Of a stretch of 12,760 bases of DNA, positions 11,551 through 12,760 are shown in pieces. Position numbers and translations under genes: made by a program. The notes under the pieces are model-generated. The model saw nothing but the letters and a program-made list of their open reading frames with translations. It searched no databases and was not told where the DNA came from. How positions within the stretch are numbered: the stretch's first letter is position 1; each line of letters opens with the position of its first letter. Source of the stretch: Tranquillimonas sp964472855 (GTDB lineage Bacteria > Pseudomonadota > Alphaproteobacteria > Rhodobacterales > Rhodobacteraceae); NCBI GenBank assembly GCA_964472855.1, contig CAYYMJ010000066.1, positions 1-12,760 on the forward strand, in the 5' to 3' direction.

Positions 11551-12760
11551 ATGTCATTCGACCGCCAGCTTGCCGAGTTTGCCGTTGCCGCCGTGCCACC
11601 GGCGGCGGCGCTGGACATCATGCGTCTGTCGCTGTTCGACTGGGCGGCCTGCGGTGTGGCGGGGTGCGACCAGCCGGTGGCGCGGGCGGTCGGGCGCATG
11701 GTGCGGGCCGAGGGCGGGGCCGGGCAGGCGGCGCTGATCGGCGGCGGGCGCGCGCCGGCGCGGGGCGCGGCGCTGGTCAACGGGGCGGCGTCGCACGCGC
11801 TGGATTTCGACGACACCCATTTCGGCCATATCGGCCACCCCTCGGTGGCGGTGCTGCCGGCGGCGCTGGCCACGGCCGAGCATGTGGGCGCGGCGGGGCC
11901 GGAGATGCTGGCGGCGGCGCTGGTGGGGGCCGAGCTGTCGGTGCGGCTGGGCCTGTGGCTGGGGCGCGGGCATTACCGGGGCGGGTTTCACCAGACCGCC
12001 ACGGCCGGTGCCTTTGGCGCCACGGCGGCGGCGGCCCGGTTGCGGCGTGCCGACGTCACGCAGATGCGCATGGCGTTGGGGCTGGCGGCGACCCGCGCGG
12101 CGGGCCTGAAGTCGCAGTTCGGGACCATGGGCAAGCCCTATAACGCTGGCATCGCGGCGGCGACCGGGGTTGAATGCGCCCTTCTGGCGATGGACGGGTT
12201 CGTGTCAGAGCCCGACGGCCTGAGCGTCGCGCAGGGTTTTGGCCCGACCCATATGGGGGCTGCGGACAGCGCTGCAGCGTTGCAGGGACTGGGACGCGAC
12301 TGGCTGATGGAAGCGGTCAGTCACAAGTTTCACGCCTGTTGCCATGGCACGCACGCGGCGCTCGAGGCATTGGGGGCGCTTGGCGGGGCCGGGCTGGGCG
12401 AGGTCACCGCCGTCAGGATCATCACGCATCCGGCGTGGATGAACGTGTGCAACATCCGGGTTCCGGCCACGGGGCTGGAGGCCAAGTTTTCCTATCGTTT
12501 CACCGCGGCGATGGCGCTGAGCGGCCACGACACCGGCCGGGCGGCGGGCTTTACCGACGCGCTGACCGGTGATCCGGCGCTGGTGGCGTTGCGCGACCGG
12601 GTTGACGTGGTGGCCGATGACGCCGTGGCCGAGACGGCGGCGCGGGTGCGGGTGACGCTGGCCGACGGGCGCACACTGGCGGCCGAGCATGACCTTGCGC
12701 GTCCTGTGCCGGCAGGCCAGCTACAGACCCGCCTGCGGCAAAAGGCCGGCACGCTGGTTG
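11551..12760 (+). CDS. MmgE/PrpD family protein (3' truncated by window edge)
   Basis: An uninterrupted reading frame from the ATG at 11551 runs past the window end, giving 403 codons. The family includes 2-methylcitrate dehydratase PrpD, cis-aconitate decarboxylase and many uncharacterised members. Characteristic segments are NGAASHALDFDDTHF (77-91) with IGHPSVAVLPAALA just after it, GGFHQTATAGAFGATAAAAR (144-163), GLKSQFGTMGKPYNAG (185-200) and KFHACCHGTHAALEAL (259-274). About 450 residues is usual, so roughly the last tenth is missing. A good AGGAAAGGA site (11535-11543) precedes the start. No prpB, prpC or other methylcitrate-cycle genes are in view, so PrpD activity should not be assumed; a dehydratase or isomerase of small carboxylic acids is the most that can be inferred. 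It follows the COQ10-like gene on the same strand. Confidence 0.9.
   Translation, partial: MSFDRQLAEFAVAAVPPAAALDIMRLSLFDWAACGVAGCDQPVARAVGRMVRAEGGAGQAALIGGGRAPARGAALVNGAASHALDFDDTHFGHIGHPSVAVLPAALATAEHVGAAGPEMLAAALVGAELSVRLGLWLGRGHYRGGFHQTATAGAFGATAAAARLRRADVTQMRMALGLAATRAAGLKSQFGTMGKPYNAGIAAATGVECALLAMDGFVSEPDGLSVAQGFGPTHMGAADSAAALQGLGRDWLMEAVSHKFHACCHGTHAALEALGALGGAGLGEVTAVRIITHPAWMNVCNIRVPATGLEAKFSYRFTAAMALSGHDTGRAAGFTDALTGDPALVALRDRVDVVADDAVAETAARVRVTLADGRTLAAEHDLARPVPAGQLQTRLRQKAGTLV

Overview
The window is very GC-rich and densely coded. Its gene content and gene order suggest a chromosomal segment from an alphaproteobacterium of the Rhodobacteraceae (roseobacter) type. The evidence is a heterotetrameric sarcosine oxidase, an Fe-type superoxide dismutase, a RarD-like permease, a LOG family protein beside a LysM/Ig-like protein, an hpt gene with a small membrane-protein gene behind it, and a COQ10/RatA START protein. 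That placement comes from recognising the proteins, not from a database search. No tRNA, rRNA, insertion sequence, CRISPR array, integrase or phage gene was seen, so this looks like ordinary core and near-core chromosome.

Layout: (1) 1-976, plus strand: the 3' end of soxA overlapping soxG. (2) 973-1830, minus: a TauD/TfdA-type dioxygenase whose stop codon shares the tetranucleotide CTAG with the soxG stop. (3) 2012-2611, plus: sodB, divergent from the dioxygenase and followed by a hairpin terminator. (4) 2820-3695, plus: a RarD-like EamA permease, whose 3' end overlaps by 40 bp the 3' end of a minus-strand LOG family gene (3656-4234). (5) 4327-6396, plus: a large membrane-anchored protein with two Ig-like modules, a long Ala/Pro/Gly/Asp linker and a C-terminal LysM domain. 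It is divergent from the LOG gene. (6) 6516-9201, minus: reading in the direction of transcription, a cytochrome c', a diheme cytochrome c and an FAD-dependent monooxygenase, with a divergent LysR regulator at 9297-10154 (plus). (7) 10247-10971, minus: hpt followed, through an ATGA overlap, by a 58-residue membrane protein. (8) 11064-12760, plus: a COQ10/RatA START-domain gene and then the 5' part of an MmgE/PrpD gene that runs off the window.

The most coherent functional unit is region 6: a LysR gene facing two c-type cytochromes and a flavoprotein, which looks like a regulated periplasmic redox cluster of unknown substrate. The sox genes demethylate sarcosine and release formaldehyde and hydrogen peroxide. 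sodB lies nearby, but nothing in the sequence shows that it is co-regulated with them. Two tandem-hairpin elements with similar AT-rich tails sit in the two convergent gaps (6433-6502 and 10164-10230) and look like bidirectional terminators of a shared intergenic repeat family. Several genes in region 6 begin with GTG or TTG, and those starts were chosen from their Shine-Dalgarno sequences.

Nothing here is clearly a new biological system. The items most worth a second look are the small hpt-coupled membrane protein, the Met-poor diheme cytochrome in its LysR cluster, the repeat/terminator family and the linker repeats of the LysM protein.
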